The notes under the pieces were generated by a model that saw only the letters and a list, made by a program, of their open reading frames with translations, was not told where the DNA came from and searched no databases. Below, piece by piece: positions 35,874 through 45,548 of a stretch of 64,000 nucleotides of DNA. This DNA comes from an uncultured Bacteroides sp. (lineage in GTDB: Bacteria; Bacteroidota; Bacteroidia; Bacteroidales; Bacteroidaceae): positions 1 through 64,000 of the forward strand of contig NZ_CAJLKP010000022.1 in the NCBI RefSeq assembly GCF_905207245.1, written 5' to 3'. The position numbers and the translations under genes were made by a program. Position 1 is the first letter of the stretch, and every line of letters begins with the position of its first letter.

Positions 35874-38800
35874 ATGATGCAAAAAGTGATTCTTAAATGG
35901 GTCTGGTTATTGATTTTACTCAGTATCGGGCTTGTGGGACATGCTCAGGTTACTACAGTACGAGGTACTGTATACGATGAAAGTGGTATAGAAGTAATTG
36001 GAGCAAATGTGAAATTGAAAGACTCTTCTACAGGAGTTATTACAGATCTTGATGGAGTGTTCAAATTGGATGTGCCTGATTCGGGCAAAGCTGTCTTGAT
36101 TATTTCTTTTATTGGCTATCAGACACAGGAAATTGCTTTGAAAGGTAGAAAAGAAGTGAAAGTGACGCTGGTTGAGATTGCGAATGAATTGAGTGAAGTA
36201 ACAGTGGTTGCTTATGGCGTACAAAAGAAAGAAACGTTAACGGGTGCCATTTCATCCGTGAAAAATGAAGCTTTGCTACGTTCACCTAATGCAAGTGTTG
36301 CAAATGCGTTGGCCGGGCAGATTACCGGTTTATCTTCTGTGACGACGAGTGGACAACCTGGTGCGGAAGATCCCACTATTTACGTCCGTGGGGTTGGTTC
36401 TTTGACAGAAGGTGGTTCACAACCTTTAGTTCTGGTAGATGGAGTGGAACGTTCTTTTTTTCAGATGGACCCTAATGAGATAGAAAGTATTAGTGTACTG
36501 AAAGATGCTTCGGCTACCGCTGTATTTGGCGTACGTGGTGCCAACGGGGTTGTTCTTGTCACTACCAAACGAGGTGTAGAGGGAAAAGCTAAAATATCTC
36601 TTTCTTCTTCTTTTGGTTTGACGCAACCTACACGTTTACTGGAAATGGCAGATAGCTATACGTACGCTTTGTGTCATAATGAAATGAAAGATAACGATGG
36701 AAAGGCACATTCATTTGATGATTATGTTTTAGAAAGATTTCGTTTGAATGATGAGCCTATAATGTATCCCAATATGAACTGGAGAGATTATTTACTCAAA
36801 AAAACATCTATCCAGACGCAACATAATCTGAACATATCCGGGGGTACCGAAAAGGTGCGTTATTTTATTTCATTGGGGTTCTTATATCAAAATGGATTAT
36901 TCCGCCAATTTGAGGACCTGGATTATAAAAGCAATTATACCTATAGCCGATATAATTACCTTTCCAATTTAGATTTGAATCTGACGAAATCCACCGTTTT
37001 AAAATTAGGTCTTGGTGGAATTGTTGGCTTGACACACGAACCCAAAGGAGCCGGTTTTGGTAATGGGTCACAGCCATTCTGTAGTCCGGGAATAATTGAT
37101 GGAAAATTAGTGGTAATGAATCCTCAAAAGTATGAAGGGGTTTTGATGAATAACAATGTATTAAAAGGTTTTTATGATTTAGGTTATAAGAATAAGACTG
37201 CAAATACAATGAACATGGATTTGTCTTTAGTTCAAAAACTTGATGTGATAACTAAAGGGCTTTCTGTTGAAATAAAAGGAGCTTATAACACATCTTATTC
37301 TTACTCAAAAAACAGAACACGGTCTCAGACAATCAGATACGAGCCTCACTATCAATCGGAGTTGGAGGGATATCAACCTGAAGCAGACCATCCTTTGACT
37401 GATGATCCCAATTATAATAAAAATGTAGTTTATAGAGTATTGAACGACTATGCGACTCCATTTTTGACATTTGACGAAGAAACAACACGAGGACGTAATT
37501 GGTATCTTGAAGCAAGCCTACGCTATAATCGTAAGTTCGGTAATCACAATGTAGGTGGACTGTTATTGTACAATCAAAGCAAGAAATATTATCCGGCACA
37601 ATACTCAGATGTTCCGGCCGCCTATGTAGGGCTTGTAGGGCGCTTAACCTATGACTATAAATCCCGTTATATGGCTGAATTTAATTTCGGGTATAATGGT
37701 TCCGAAAACTTTGCTCCTGACAAACGCTTTGGTGCTTTTCCGGCAGGTTCTATCGGTTATATTATTTCAGAGGAGCCGTTCATGAAGAAACAAAAAGTGG
37801 TCGATTACTTAAAGTTGCGTGCCTCTATCGGCTTGGTCGGAAATGATAATATGAGTAATAACCGTTTTCTTTACTTGTCAGATGCCTATTTAGTGGATCA
37901 ACAAGGCAATCAAACGGCATGGAAGGGATACCCTCATGGATATAATTTTGGTTATAATTCGTCTTATTGGACACCGGCGGCACTTGAAAGGCGTCTTGGG
38001 AACCGGAATGTTACATGGGAGACCGCTTTGAAGCAAAATTATGGTATTGATGTTCATTTCCTGAAGAGTCGTCTGAAGATAACAGCTGATGTTTTCTTTG
38101 AAGACCGTAAAGATATTCTGATAAGTAGAGGTACCATCCCTATGATCTCCAGCTTGACATCAAGTATTTTACCGGTAGTGAATATGGGACGGGTAAAAAA
38201 TCATGGATATGAGATAGAGGTGAAGTGGGAGGATATGATTCAGGATGTACGCTATTGGGCAGACGCGAATGTGTCTTATTCAAAGAATAAAATTATAGAG
38301 CAGGATGAAGTGGAACCCAATGAACCCTATCTATGGCGTACTGGAAAATCGGTTGGTGCTATATTCGGTTATGTGGCAGAAGGTTTTTATTCGGAGGCGG
38401 ATTTTAAAGAAGATGGAAAGCTGATAGATGGATTGCCTGATCCCAAGGTGCCTGTATATCCGGGTGATGTGAAATATAAAGACTTAAATGGCGATTATGT
38501 GATTGATACGGATGACCAATGTGAAATTGGATATCCTACCCGACCGGCTTATACATTTGGCTTGAATTATGGTCTGAATTATAAGGGATGGTTTCTTACC
38601 ATGAATTGGTTGGGCGTTACAGACCGTTCATTAGTATTGGCTAATGAGTTCAGAACTGCTTTTGGTAATGGTGGCGGGCAATCGCTGGGATTGTTCTCAT
38701 ATCATGTAGATGAGCGTTGGACACCCGAAACGGCTGAAACAGCAACTATGCCTCGATTGTCAGAAAACAGCGGAGCGCACAATGCAAAGCAATCCAGTTT

Positions 38801-39035
38801 ATGGGTTAAGGATGGATCTTATTTGAGATTGAAATCAGTGACGGTAGGATATGAGTTTACAGATAAGAAATTATTAAAAAAGATCGGAATCAGTAAATTG
38901 GGAATTAAATTGTCGGGATACAATTTATTGACTTTTGATAAATTTGGAATTATGGACCCGGAATGTAAACCTAATAATCAAGATACATATCCCATCACTA
39001 AGACTTATAATTTAGGCGTTAATATTACTTTCTAA
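35874..39035 (+). CDS. SusC-like TonB-dependent outer membrane transporter 1
   Basis: 1053 residues. After the signal peptide (ending GHAQ) comes a carboxypeptidase-regulatory-like domain (about 27-105; VRGTVYDESGIEVIGANVKLKD), then the TonB box region ELSEVTVVAYGVQKKETLTGAIS. The plug has the SusC signature VLVDGVERSFFQMDPNEIESISVLKDASATAVFGVRGANGV (split: LVDGVER, VLKDASATAVFG, RGANGVVLVTTKRG). The 22-stranded barrel ends in NLGVNITF with a terminal Phe. It imports oligosaccharides using TonB energy, with its SusD lid encoded 13 bp downstream. Confidence 0.97.
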   Translation: MMQKVILKWVWLLILLSIGLVGHAQVTTVRGTVYDESGIEVIGANVKLKDSSTGVITDLDGVFKLDVPDSGKAVLIISFIGYQTQEIALKGRKEVKVTLVEIANELSEVTVVAYGVQKKETLTGAISSVKNEALLRSPNASVANALAGQITGLSSVTTSGQPGAEDPTIYVRGVGSLTEGGSQPLVLVDGVERSFFQMDPNEIESISVLKDASATAVFGVRGANGVVLVTTKRGVEGKAKISLSSSFGLTQPTRLLEMADSYTYALCHNEMKDNDGKAHSFDDYVLERFRLNDEPIMYPNMNWRDYLLKKTSIQTQHNLNISGGTEKVRYFISLGFLYQNGLFRQFEDLDYKSNYTYSRYNYLSNLDLNLTKSTVLKLGLGGIVGLTHEPKGAGFGNGSQPFCSPGIIDGKLVVMNPQKYEGVLMNNNVLKGFYDLGYKNKTANTMNMDLSLVQKLDVITKGLSVEIKGAYNTSYSYSKNRTRSQTIRYEPHYQSELEGYQPEADHPLTDDPNYNKNVVYRVLNDYATPFLTFDEETTRGRNWYLEASLRYNRKFGNHNVGGLLLYNQSKKYYPAQYSDVPAAYVGLVGRLTYDYKSRYMAEFNFGYNGSENFAPDKRFGAFPAGSIGYIISEEPFMKKQKVVDYLKLRASIGLVGNDNMSNNRFLYLSDAYLVDQQGNQTAWKGYPHGYNFGYNSSYWTPAALERRLGNRNVTWETALKQNYGIDVHFLKSRLKITADVFFEDRKDILISRGTIPMISSLTSSILPVVNMGRVKNHGYEIEVKWEDMIQDVRYWADANVSYSKNKIIEQDEVEPNEPYLWRTGKSVGAIFGYVAEGFYSEADFKEDGKLIDGLPDPKVPVYPGDVKYKDLNGDYVIDTDDQCEIGYPTRPAYTFGLNYGLNYKGWFLTMNWLGVTDRSLVLANEFRTAFGNGGGQSLGLFSYHVDERWTPETAETATMPRLSENSGAHNAKQSSLWVKDGSYLRLKSVTVGYEFTDKKLLKKIGISKLGIKLSGYNLLTFDKFGIMDPECKPNNQDTYPITKTYNLGVNITF

Positions 39036-39048
39036 TAAATGAATAGCC

Positions 39049-40851
39049 ATGAAACTAAAAAATAAATATATAGGATTTCTTCCTGCCTGTTTCCTGTTTA
39101 TACTGGTGGGGTGTGAAGATTTGAAATTTGGTAATGCTTTTCTTGAAAAGCCCGTCAGTACAGATGTAACTATTGATACCGTCTTTTCTCAAAGAAAATA
39201 TGCGGAACAAGCTTTGGCCGAAGTGTATCATTCATTGCCGGATTATTTGCCTACGGATGGAAAATTGTCGTGGGGCACTTTGGAAACGATAACAGATTTG
39301 GGCGAAAATACTAAAGCTGCCGGTGCGCAAGGTTATTATACCGGTACGCTTACCGCAGTGGATACCGGACAATTTCCTTATCGTTTAGATCCTACCGGTA
39401 GCGAAGAAGCGGGAGCTTGCTCACCTATGTATGGAATTCGTAAGGCATGGATTTTTCTGGAGAATGTAGATAAAGTCCCTGATATGTCTACTGAGGAAAA
39501 AGAAGTTCGTAAAGCGGAGGCAGCTTTGATTATAGCATTTCATTATGCACAGATGTTACGGCATTATGGCGGAATGCCATGGATTGACCATGCTTATAAA
39601 CCGGATGATGACATGACATGCACCCGAATGACAGTGAAGGAAACGGTTGCTAAAATTGATTCGATAGCAGATGCCACTTCCAAAGTGCTGCCGTGGAATG
39701 TGGACGATGCGGATGAAGGACGCATGACTGCTGCCGCCGCGTTGGCTCTTAAGTCAAGAGTCCGTTTGTTTGCTGCAAGTCCGCTGTTTAACTCTGAAAC
39801 TCCTTTCAGGGCAGGAGAGGCTTCTGATAAATTGTTTACCTGGTATGGTGACTATGACGTATCGCGTTGGAGAGATGCTTTAGATGCTGGTTTAGCTTTC
39901 CTGGAAGCCAATCAGGCTAATGGGGATTACTATCGTTTAGTTAATACAGGTAATCCGAGAGATGATTTTGCAGCGGCATATTTTAACCGTTGTAATAGAG
40001 AGTGCATTATTGTTTCTCATCGTTTCGTTACGTATGACGCTAACAGTAAGTCTTTTCAGCAGATAAAGTTTGGGACAAGCGGTGTTACCGGAAACTATGC
40101 AGATATGTTTGAAATGGCTGATGGAACTCCATTTAGCTGGGATAACCCGATACATAAAGCTAATCCTTTTTTTGATGATAACGGTAATCCGGTGCGTGAT
40201 ATCCGCATGTATGAAACTCTGATTGTAAATGGTGATAAATGGGGAGCACGTACTGCTGAGATATGGTTGGGTGGTCGCGAGTCGTGTGAAGGCTCTAAAG
40301 TATCCTCCTTTCAGAAAAATGCATATAATGGTTATGGTATGCGCAAATTCCAACGTGATTTAGGTGCTGAGATGAGGAAGAAATTCTATTCTTGTCCCTT
40401 ATTGCGTCTGCCTGAAATTTATTTGAATATAGCTGAGGCTATGAATGAATTAGGGCTCGCTACCAACCGGGACAAATTCGGAAGAAATGCTTATGATTAT
40501 GTGAACCTGGTACGTAATCGTGTAGAAATGCCGGGATTGGATGAAAGTATCATAACTCCGGGGGAAAAGCTGCGTGAGGCTATCTTACATGAGCGTGCCG
40601 TTGAATTTGGATTTGAAGAAGTGCGATATTTTGATATTAATCGTTGGAAAAGAGATGATTATCTAAAGGCAAAACTTCATAGGCTAAGAATCACCAAGGA
40701 AAACGATAAGCTTTCGTATGAGGTGAGGTATGATATGTTGCATAAGCGTGTATATATAGAGCGCTGGGATAACCGTTATTTTCTGATTCCTATTCCTCAA
40801 GGGGAAATAAATAAGAAGTATGGACTCGTGCAGAATCCGGGGTGGGAATAA
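39049..40851 (+). CDS. SusD-like glycan-binding lipoprotein 1
   Basis: 600-residue outer membrane lipoprotein (lipobox FILVGCEDL). The SusD helical TPR-like scaffold is seen in KYAEQALAEVYHSLPDYLP, KAEAALIIAFHYAQMLRHYGGMPWID and AALALKSRVRLFAASPLFNSET. The C-terminal family block LPEIYLNIAEAMNELG ... LREAILHERAVEFGFEEVRYFDINRWKR is intact. It forms the hinged lid on SusC 1 and captures the glycan at the cell surface. It is followed after 31 bp by the second susC. Confidence 0.96.
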   Translation: MKLKNKYIGFLPACFLFILVGCEDLKFGNAFLEKPVSTDVTIDTVFSQRKYAEQALAEVYHSLPDYLPTDGKLSWGTLETITDLGENTKAAGAQGYYTGTLTAVDTGQFPYRLDPTGSEEAGACSPMYGIRKAWIFLENVDKVPDMSTEEKEVRKAEAALIIAFHYAQMLRHYGGMPWIDHAYKPDDDMTCTRMTVKETVAKIDSIADATSKVLPWNVDDADEGRMTAAAALALKSRVRLFAASPLFNSETPFRAGEASDKLFTWYGDYDVSRWRDALDAGLAFLEANQANGDYYRLVNTGNPRDDFAAAYFNRCNRECIIVSHRFVTYDANSKSFQQIKFGTSGVTGNYADMFEMADGTPFSWDNPIHKANPFFDDNGNPVRDIRMYETLIVNGDKWGARTAEIWLGGRESCEGSKVSSFQKNAYNGYGMRKFQRDLGAEMRKKFYSCPLLRLPEIYLNIAEAMNELGLATNRDKFGRNAYDYVNLVRNRVEMPGLDESIITPGEKLREAILHERAVEFGFEEVRYFDINRWKRDDYLKAKLHRLRITKENDKLSYEVRYDMLHKRVYIERWDNRYFLIPIPQGEINKKYGLVQNPGWE

Positions 40852-40882
40852 GAACAAATCTAATTAGAAACATTGAAAACTT

Positions 40883-43639
40883 ATGAATAGGAAAAATGTA
40901 TATATAGTCGGAATAGCGTTATTATATTCTATTTCGGCAATGGCTGATGGAGATATCAAGACAAAAAAGATTAATGAACGTCAGACCTCGGCTGTTTCTA
41001 CGGTGACATCGGAAGAGTTGGAAAAGAATTCCACTCCTAATCCTTATAATACATTATATGGTTTATTGCCGGGATTGAGTGTACTGCAACAGACGGGCTG
41101 GACTGATAATGCGAAACTGATAGTACGTGGCAGGGGTTCACTGAACGGGGCGGAGCCATTGATTATAGTCGATGGATTTCCCCGTCCGTTAGAGTACCTG
41201 AATGTGGCGGAAATAGAGTCTGTTTCCGTATTGAAAGACGGTGCAGCTACGGCTGTATGGGGGCCGCGTGGAGCAAATGGTGTGATTGTTGTTACCACAA
41301 AGCGTGGAAAAGAAGCTAAAATGAGCATTGATGTCAACTATCGATTTGGTATGGGGCTTCCTATAAATCAGCCCAAGTTTGTAGATGCCTATACTTACGC
41401 CCAAGCTAAGAATGAAGCGCTGTTGCTGGATGGATTACAGCCGCAGTATACAAATGCCCATTTAGAGGCTTTTAGAAATGGGAGTAACCGTGATCTTTAT
41501 GCTGATACGGATTGGCTGAATGAGGGGCTAAGAAATCAGTCCTACAATAATCAGGCGGACTTCACATTTCAGGGGGGAGGTAAGCGCCTCAGGTATTTCA
41601 CCATGTTGAGTTATAAAAACGATTATGGTATACTGAATTCTGCTTATACCGATTATTCTGACCGTTATAATGCGCAGATGAAAAAGTATAGTCTGAACTT
41701 CCGGATGAATTTGGATGTGGAACTCACTTCTACGACAATGGCTAAGCTGACCATGCTGGGAATGCTGTATGAGCGGAAACGTCCGAATACGACAGAAGAT
41801 AAGATTTTCACAGGTTTATATAAGACCCCTTCCGCCGCTTTTCCTGTCAGGACAAGTCATGGTTACTGGGGGAGTAATACTGTGTATAATGATAATCCGA
41901 TTGCGCGTATTGCCGATGTCGGATATTATAAGGAAAATCAGCGTATGTTGCAGGCTGATTTGCGGATTATACAGAATTTGTCGGCAATAACGAAAGGCTT
42001 GAGTGCGGAGATGGCCGTATCTTATGATAATAGTGCCACTTACCAAGAAACCGGAAGCAAGAACTTTCTGTACGAGATTAATTCTTCGGTATTGAATCCG
42101 GAAACTGGCGAATATCAGGTGAACACGGAGCGTTTCGGCGATGATAAGGCTTTGACTGTTGATAATAAAGATTTGGCCGACCAGTATATACGTGCTAATC
42201 TGGAAGCTAAAGTTGCTTATGACCGTACTTTCGGGAAACATACTTTTACGGCATCAGGACTGTATCGCCAGGAATCGCTGACTCCTACAGGTAAGGCGCA
42301 ATCACGTTATCGCCAGTATATAACAGCCGCTGCCGGTTATAGCTATGATAATCGTTACTTATTGGATGTGGTAGTAAATCATAGTGGAACCAGTGTATTG
42401 CCTAAAGGAGACCGTTTCCGTACTTATCCGGCGGTTTCGGCGGGTTGGGTTCTTTCAAACGAATCATTTATGGAGTCTGTGTCTTTCGTCGATTTACTGA
42501 AACTTCGTGCATCGTGGGGGCGTTCCGGTTATGATGGCTTTGATTATTATCTGGACCGTCAATATTGGGTCAGTGGTTCCGGTTTTGTGTCGAATGATGC
42601 AGGAGGCACGCTAAGTGGTTTGAAAGAGGGACGGCTGGCTATTTCTGATATGTCATGCGAGATTTCCGATAAATATAACGTAGGATTGGACGCGCGTCTG
42701 TTCAAGAACTTGACTTTTACTGCTGATTACTTTATGGACCGTAGAAGGAATATTCTGGTTGACGGTGCCAATATGGTATCTTCGGCATTGGGCATAGAAG
42801 TTGCTAAAACTTTTATGGGCGCTGTTGACACCAAAGGATTTGAACTGGCCCTGAACTGGAATGGGGCAAAGAAAGATTTCAGCTATCATGCAGGAGCTAA
42901 CTTATCTTATGCCAAAACAAAAATAGTGGAAAACGGGGAAGGATATAAACCTTATTCTTATTTATCCGCTAAGGGGTATCCTGTCGGCCAGATATTTGGC
43001 TTGGAGGCTATCGGATACTTTCGTGATGCAGAGGATATAGCAAAAAGTCCCACACAAACGTTCTCGGATGTGCGCCCCGGTGACATCAAGTATAAAGATC
43101 AAAACAACGATCAGAAGATAGATGACAATGACCGGGTTGCTATCGGGCATTCTTCTACGATTCCCAAATTATATTATGGCATTAATTTAGGCTTCGAATA
43201 TAAAGGTTTTGGAGTGGATATGTTGTTTCAGGGCGTTGGCGGATACAGCAAAATGCTGAATGTGGCGAATGTATATTGGCCTCTGCGCAACAATACAAAC
43301 ATTTCCACCTGGTATATGGACGATAATATACGTTGGACGGAAGAAACGAAAGATATAGCCAATCTTCCCCGTCTGACAACTCTGAATACGAGTAATAACT
43401 TTCAGAACAGTACCCAGTGGCTGGTCAATGGTTCATACCTGAAGCTGCGCAATCTGAATGTATATTATAACTTGCCTCAACAGTGGATAAAGAAGGCGAA
43501 GATGGAAGCCTGTCAGGTATTTGTGCGTGCTAACAATGTGTTTTCATTGGATCACGTGAAATATTCGAATTGTGAGGACCTGAGTGTTAACTATCCGGAT
43601 ATGCTTTCTGTCTATTTCGGTTTTAATGTAAAATTCTAA
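40883..43639 (+). CDS. SusC-like transporter 2, without N-terminal extension
   Basis: 918 residues, about 135 shorter than SusC 1. After a signal peptide (MNRKNVYIVGIALLYSISAMA) the sequence goes nearly straight into the plug (RQTSAVSTVTSEELEKNSTPNPYNTLYGLLPGLSVLQQ). There is no carboxypeptidase-regulatory-like domain and no VxVVAYG-type TonB box. The plug signature (LIIVDGFPRPLEYLNVAEIESVSVLKDGAATAVWGPRGANG, in parts) and barrel end YFGFNVKF are present. It may use an atypical TonB contact or be energised differently. It pairs with SusD 2, 7 bp downstream. Confidence 0.95.
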   Translation: MNRKNVYIVGIALLYSISAMADGDIKTKKINERQTSAVSTVTSEELEKNSTPNPYNTLYGLLPGLSVLQQTGWTDNAKLIVRGRGSLNGAEPLIIVDGFPRPLEYLNVAEIESVSVLKDGAATAVWGPRGANGVIVVTTKRGKEAKMSIDVNYRFGMGLPINQPKFVDAYTYAQAKNEALLLDGLQPQYTNAHLEAFRNGSNRDLYADTDWLNEGLRNQSYNNQADFTFQGGGKRLRYFTMLSYKNDYGILNSAYTDYSDRYNAQMKKYSLNFRMNLDVELTSTTMAKLTMLGMLYERKRPNTTEDKIFTGLYKTPSAAFPVRTSHGYWGSNTVYNDNPIARIADVGYYKENQRMLQADLRIIQNLSAITKGLSAEMAVSYDNSATYQETGSKNFLYEINSSVLNPETGEYQVNTERFGDDKALTVDNKDLADQYIRANLEAKVAYDRTFGKHTFTASGLYRQESLTPTGKAQSRYRQYITAAAGYSYDNRYLLDVVVNHSGTSVLPKGDRFRTYPAVSAGWVLSNESFMESVSFVDLLKLRASWGRSGYDGFDYYLDRQYWVSGSGFVSNDAGGTLSGLKEGRLAISDMSCEISDKYNVGLDARLFKNLTFTADYFMDRRRNILVDGANMVSSALGIEVAKTFMGAVDTKGFELALNWNGAKKDFSYHAGANLSYAKTKIVENGEGYKPYSYLSAKGYPVGQIFGLEAIGYFRDAEDIAKSPTQTFSDVRPGDIKYKDQNNDQKIDDNDRVAIGHSSTIPKLYYGINLGFEYKGFGVDMLFQGVGGYSKMLNVANVYWPLRNNTNISTWYMDDNIRWTEETKDIANLPRLTTLNTSNNFQNSTQWLVNGSYLKLRNLNVYYNLPQQWIKKAKMEACQVFVRANNVFSLDHVKYSNCEDLSVNYPDMLSVYFGFNVKF

Positions 43640-43646
43640 AAAGTAT

Positions 43647-45365
43647 ATGACTATGTTTAAGAGATATATTGCTTTTATATGTATATCACTTTCGCTGTCC
43701 GCCTGTGATTTCTTAGATTTGGAAGAAGCTACGGACATAACGAAGGAAGGAGCTTATACGTATGATTTTAATAATGTGAATAAATTGGTGGCTTACGTTT
43801 ATTCGTTCTTGCCACAGGATTTTGGAGTAATGGGAGGTGGTGCTTTGCGCGAAGCGGCAACGGACAATGCTGTGTTCACATGGAGCAATAGTAAGATTTA
43901 CGATATCTATGACAATGCATGGGGACCACTTAATACTATAGATGATGTGTGGGGTAATTCCTATACAGCCATCCGGTCTGCCAATTCATTTCTGGAAAAC
44001 TACTCCTTGGAGAAGTTGGAATACTTTAAATGGAATGAAGATTATGAAGAAAACCTGAGACGTGCCAAACGCTATGTATATGAGGTACGTGCACTTCGTT
44101 CTTTTTACTTTTTTGAATTATGTAAGAGGTATGGGGATATTCCCCTCCTGACTCGTACTTATACGATTGAGGAAATCAACTCGGTTGAGAAGACGAAATT
44201 TGCAGATGTGATTGACTTTATTGTCAAGGAATGTGATGACGTTGCTCCCGGGCTTCCCATTACACAGGACGCTCCTGGAACCACTGTTCCCGAATCCGAA
44301 TGGAATGACTATGGACTGGGTGAAACCGGTCGTGTAACTCGTGGCATGGTAATGGCTTTGAAATCACGTGCTCTTTTGTATGCGGCAAGTAAATTACATA
44401 ATCCTGAAGGGGACAAAGGGAAATGGGAGAAAGCTGCCACTGCTGCCTATGCCATTATCAAGGAGAATTGGTATTCATTGCCGAATATAGACGATGACCC
44501 CTTATATGATGCCAGAGGCGGGCATGACGTACTTAAGTCCAAGCAGCTTATATTCGTGAAACGCAATGGAAACACCAGTTCTTTTGAAGGCTACAATCTG
44601 CCTATTGGCTTTGAAGGGGGAAACAGTGGAAACACTCCGACACAGAATTTGGTGGATGCATTTGAAATGGCGGATGGGACAGCTTTTGATTGGAACAATC
44701 CGGAGCATGTTCAGAATATGTACGTCAATGGGGAAGGGAAAAATACCCGTGATCCTCGTTTATATACCACCGTATTATACAATGGTGCTGTTTTCATGAA
44801 GAATGCGATAGAAACTTTTGTAGGTGGAAAGAATGCCTATCCTATAGAAGGCGCTTCCTTGACCGGATATTACCTACGAAAGTATATGAATGAGACAGTG
44901 TCGTTGTCGCCTGCTAAACCGATTTCACAACCCCATCACTTTGTTATATTCCGCTATGCTGAAATATTGCTTAATTATGCCGAGGCCATGAATGAGTGGC
45001 AAGGTCCGGACTATACAGACGGCACACATCCGATATCGGCACGTGAAGCTCTCAACCAAGTACGTTTTGCGGCTAATATGCCGCCCGTGACAGAGCAAGG
45101 AGAGGCCTTTGCACAGCGCATTCGCGGTGAGCGTCGCATAGAACTGGCGTTTGAGGATCATCGTTTTTGGGATATCCGCCGGTGGAAAATAGGAGAGGTG
45201 GTTAAAGATATTTATGGAGTAACCATACAGAAGGTAGCCGATGGATTCTTGTATACGAAGAGTAAAGTACAAGAGCGCAAATGGGAGGATAAGATGTATC
45301 TATATCCCATATCTCAGGAAGAGGTATTTAAAAATTCTAACTTGAAACAAAATACAGGATGGTAG
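43647..45365 (+). CDS. SusD-like glycan-binding lipoprotein 2
   Basis: 572 residues, lipobox SLSACDFLD. The helical core reads YEVRALRSFYFFELCKRYGDIPLLT and MVMALKSRALLYAASKLHNPEG; the C-terminal block is RYAEILLNYAEAMNEWQGPDYTDG then RGERRIELAFEDHRFWDIRRWKIGEV. It is clearly diverged from SusD 1, so the two pairs probably bind different parts or sizes of the same glycan. A second ATG two codons on (43653) could be the start. A strong terminator follows at 45391-45437. Confidence 0.95.
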   Translation: MTMFKRYIAFICISLSLSACDFLDLEEATDITKEGAYTYDFNNVNKLVAYVYSFLPQDFGVMGGGALREAATDNAVFTWSNSKIYDIYDNAWGPLNTIDDVWGNSYTAIRSANSFLENYSLEKLEYFKWNEDYEENLRRAKRYVYEVRALRSFYFFELCKRYGDIPLLTRTYTIEEINSVEKTKFADVIDFIVKECDDVAPGLPITQDAPGTTVPESEWNDYGLGETGRVTRGMVMALKSRALLYAASKLHNPEGDKGKWEKAATAAYAIIKENWYSLPNIDDDPLYDARGGHDVLKSKQLIFVKRNGNTSSFEGYNLPIGFEGGNSGNTPTQNLVDAFEMADGTAFDWNNPEHVQNMYVNGEGKNTRDPRLYTTVLYNGAVFMKNAIETFVGGKNAYPIEGASLTGYYLRKYMNETVSLSPAKPISQPHHFVIFRYAEILLNYAEAMNEWQGPDYTDGTHPISAREALNQVRFAANMPPVTEQGEAFAQRIRGERRIELAFEDHRFWDIRRWKIGEVVKDIYGVTIQKVADGFLYTKSKVQERKWEDKMYLYPISQEEVFKNSNLKQNTGW

Positions 45366-45390
45366 AAAGAGCGGATAACATGTAGTTTTT

Positions 45391-45437
45391 ATTAGATCCA
45401 GACCGGATTTACTGTGTCTGGATCTAATTATTTTTTT
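45391..45437 (+). terminator. Terminator after the tandem sus operon
   Basis: 13-bp perfect stem (45391-45403 with 45416-45428), 12-nt loop, then TATTTTTTT. Confidence 0.93.
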
Positions 45438-45548
45438 AGAAAGTTGCCATGCCATTGCTTACATATTACCGAATAAAAATGTAAATTGCAGAAAGTATAT
45501 GGTAGTACCTGTTTTGAGATTGAATCTTATTATAATTTTATAGATAAA

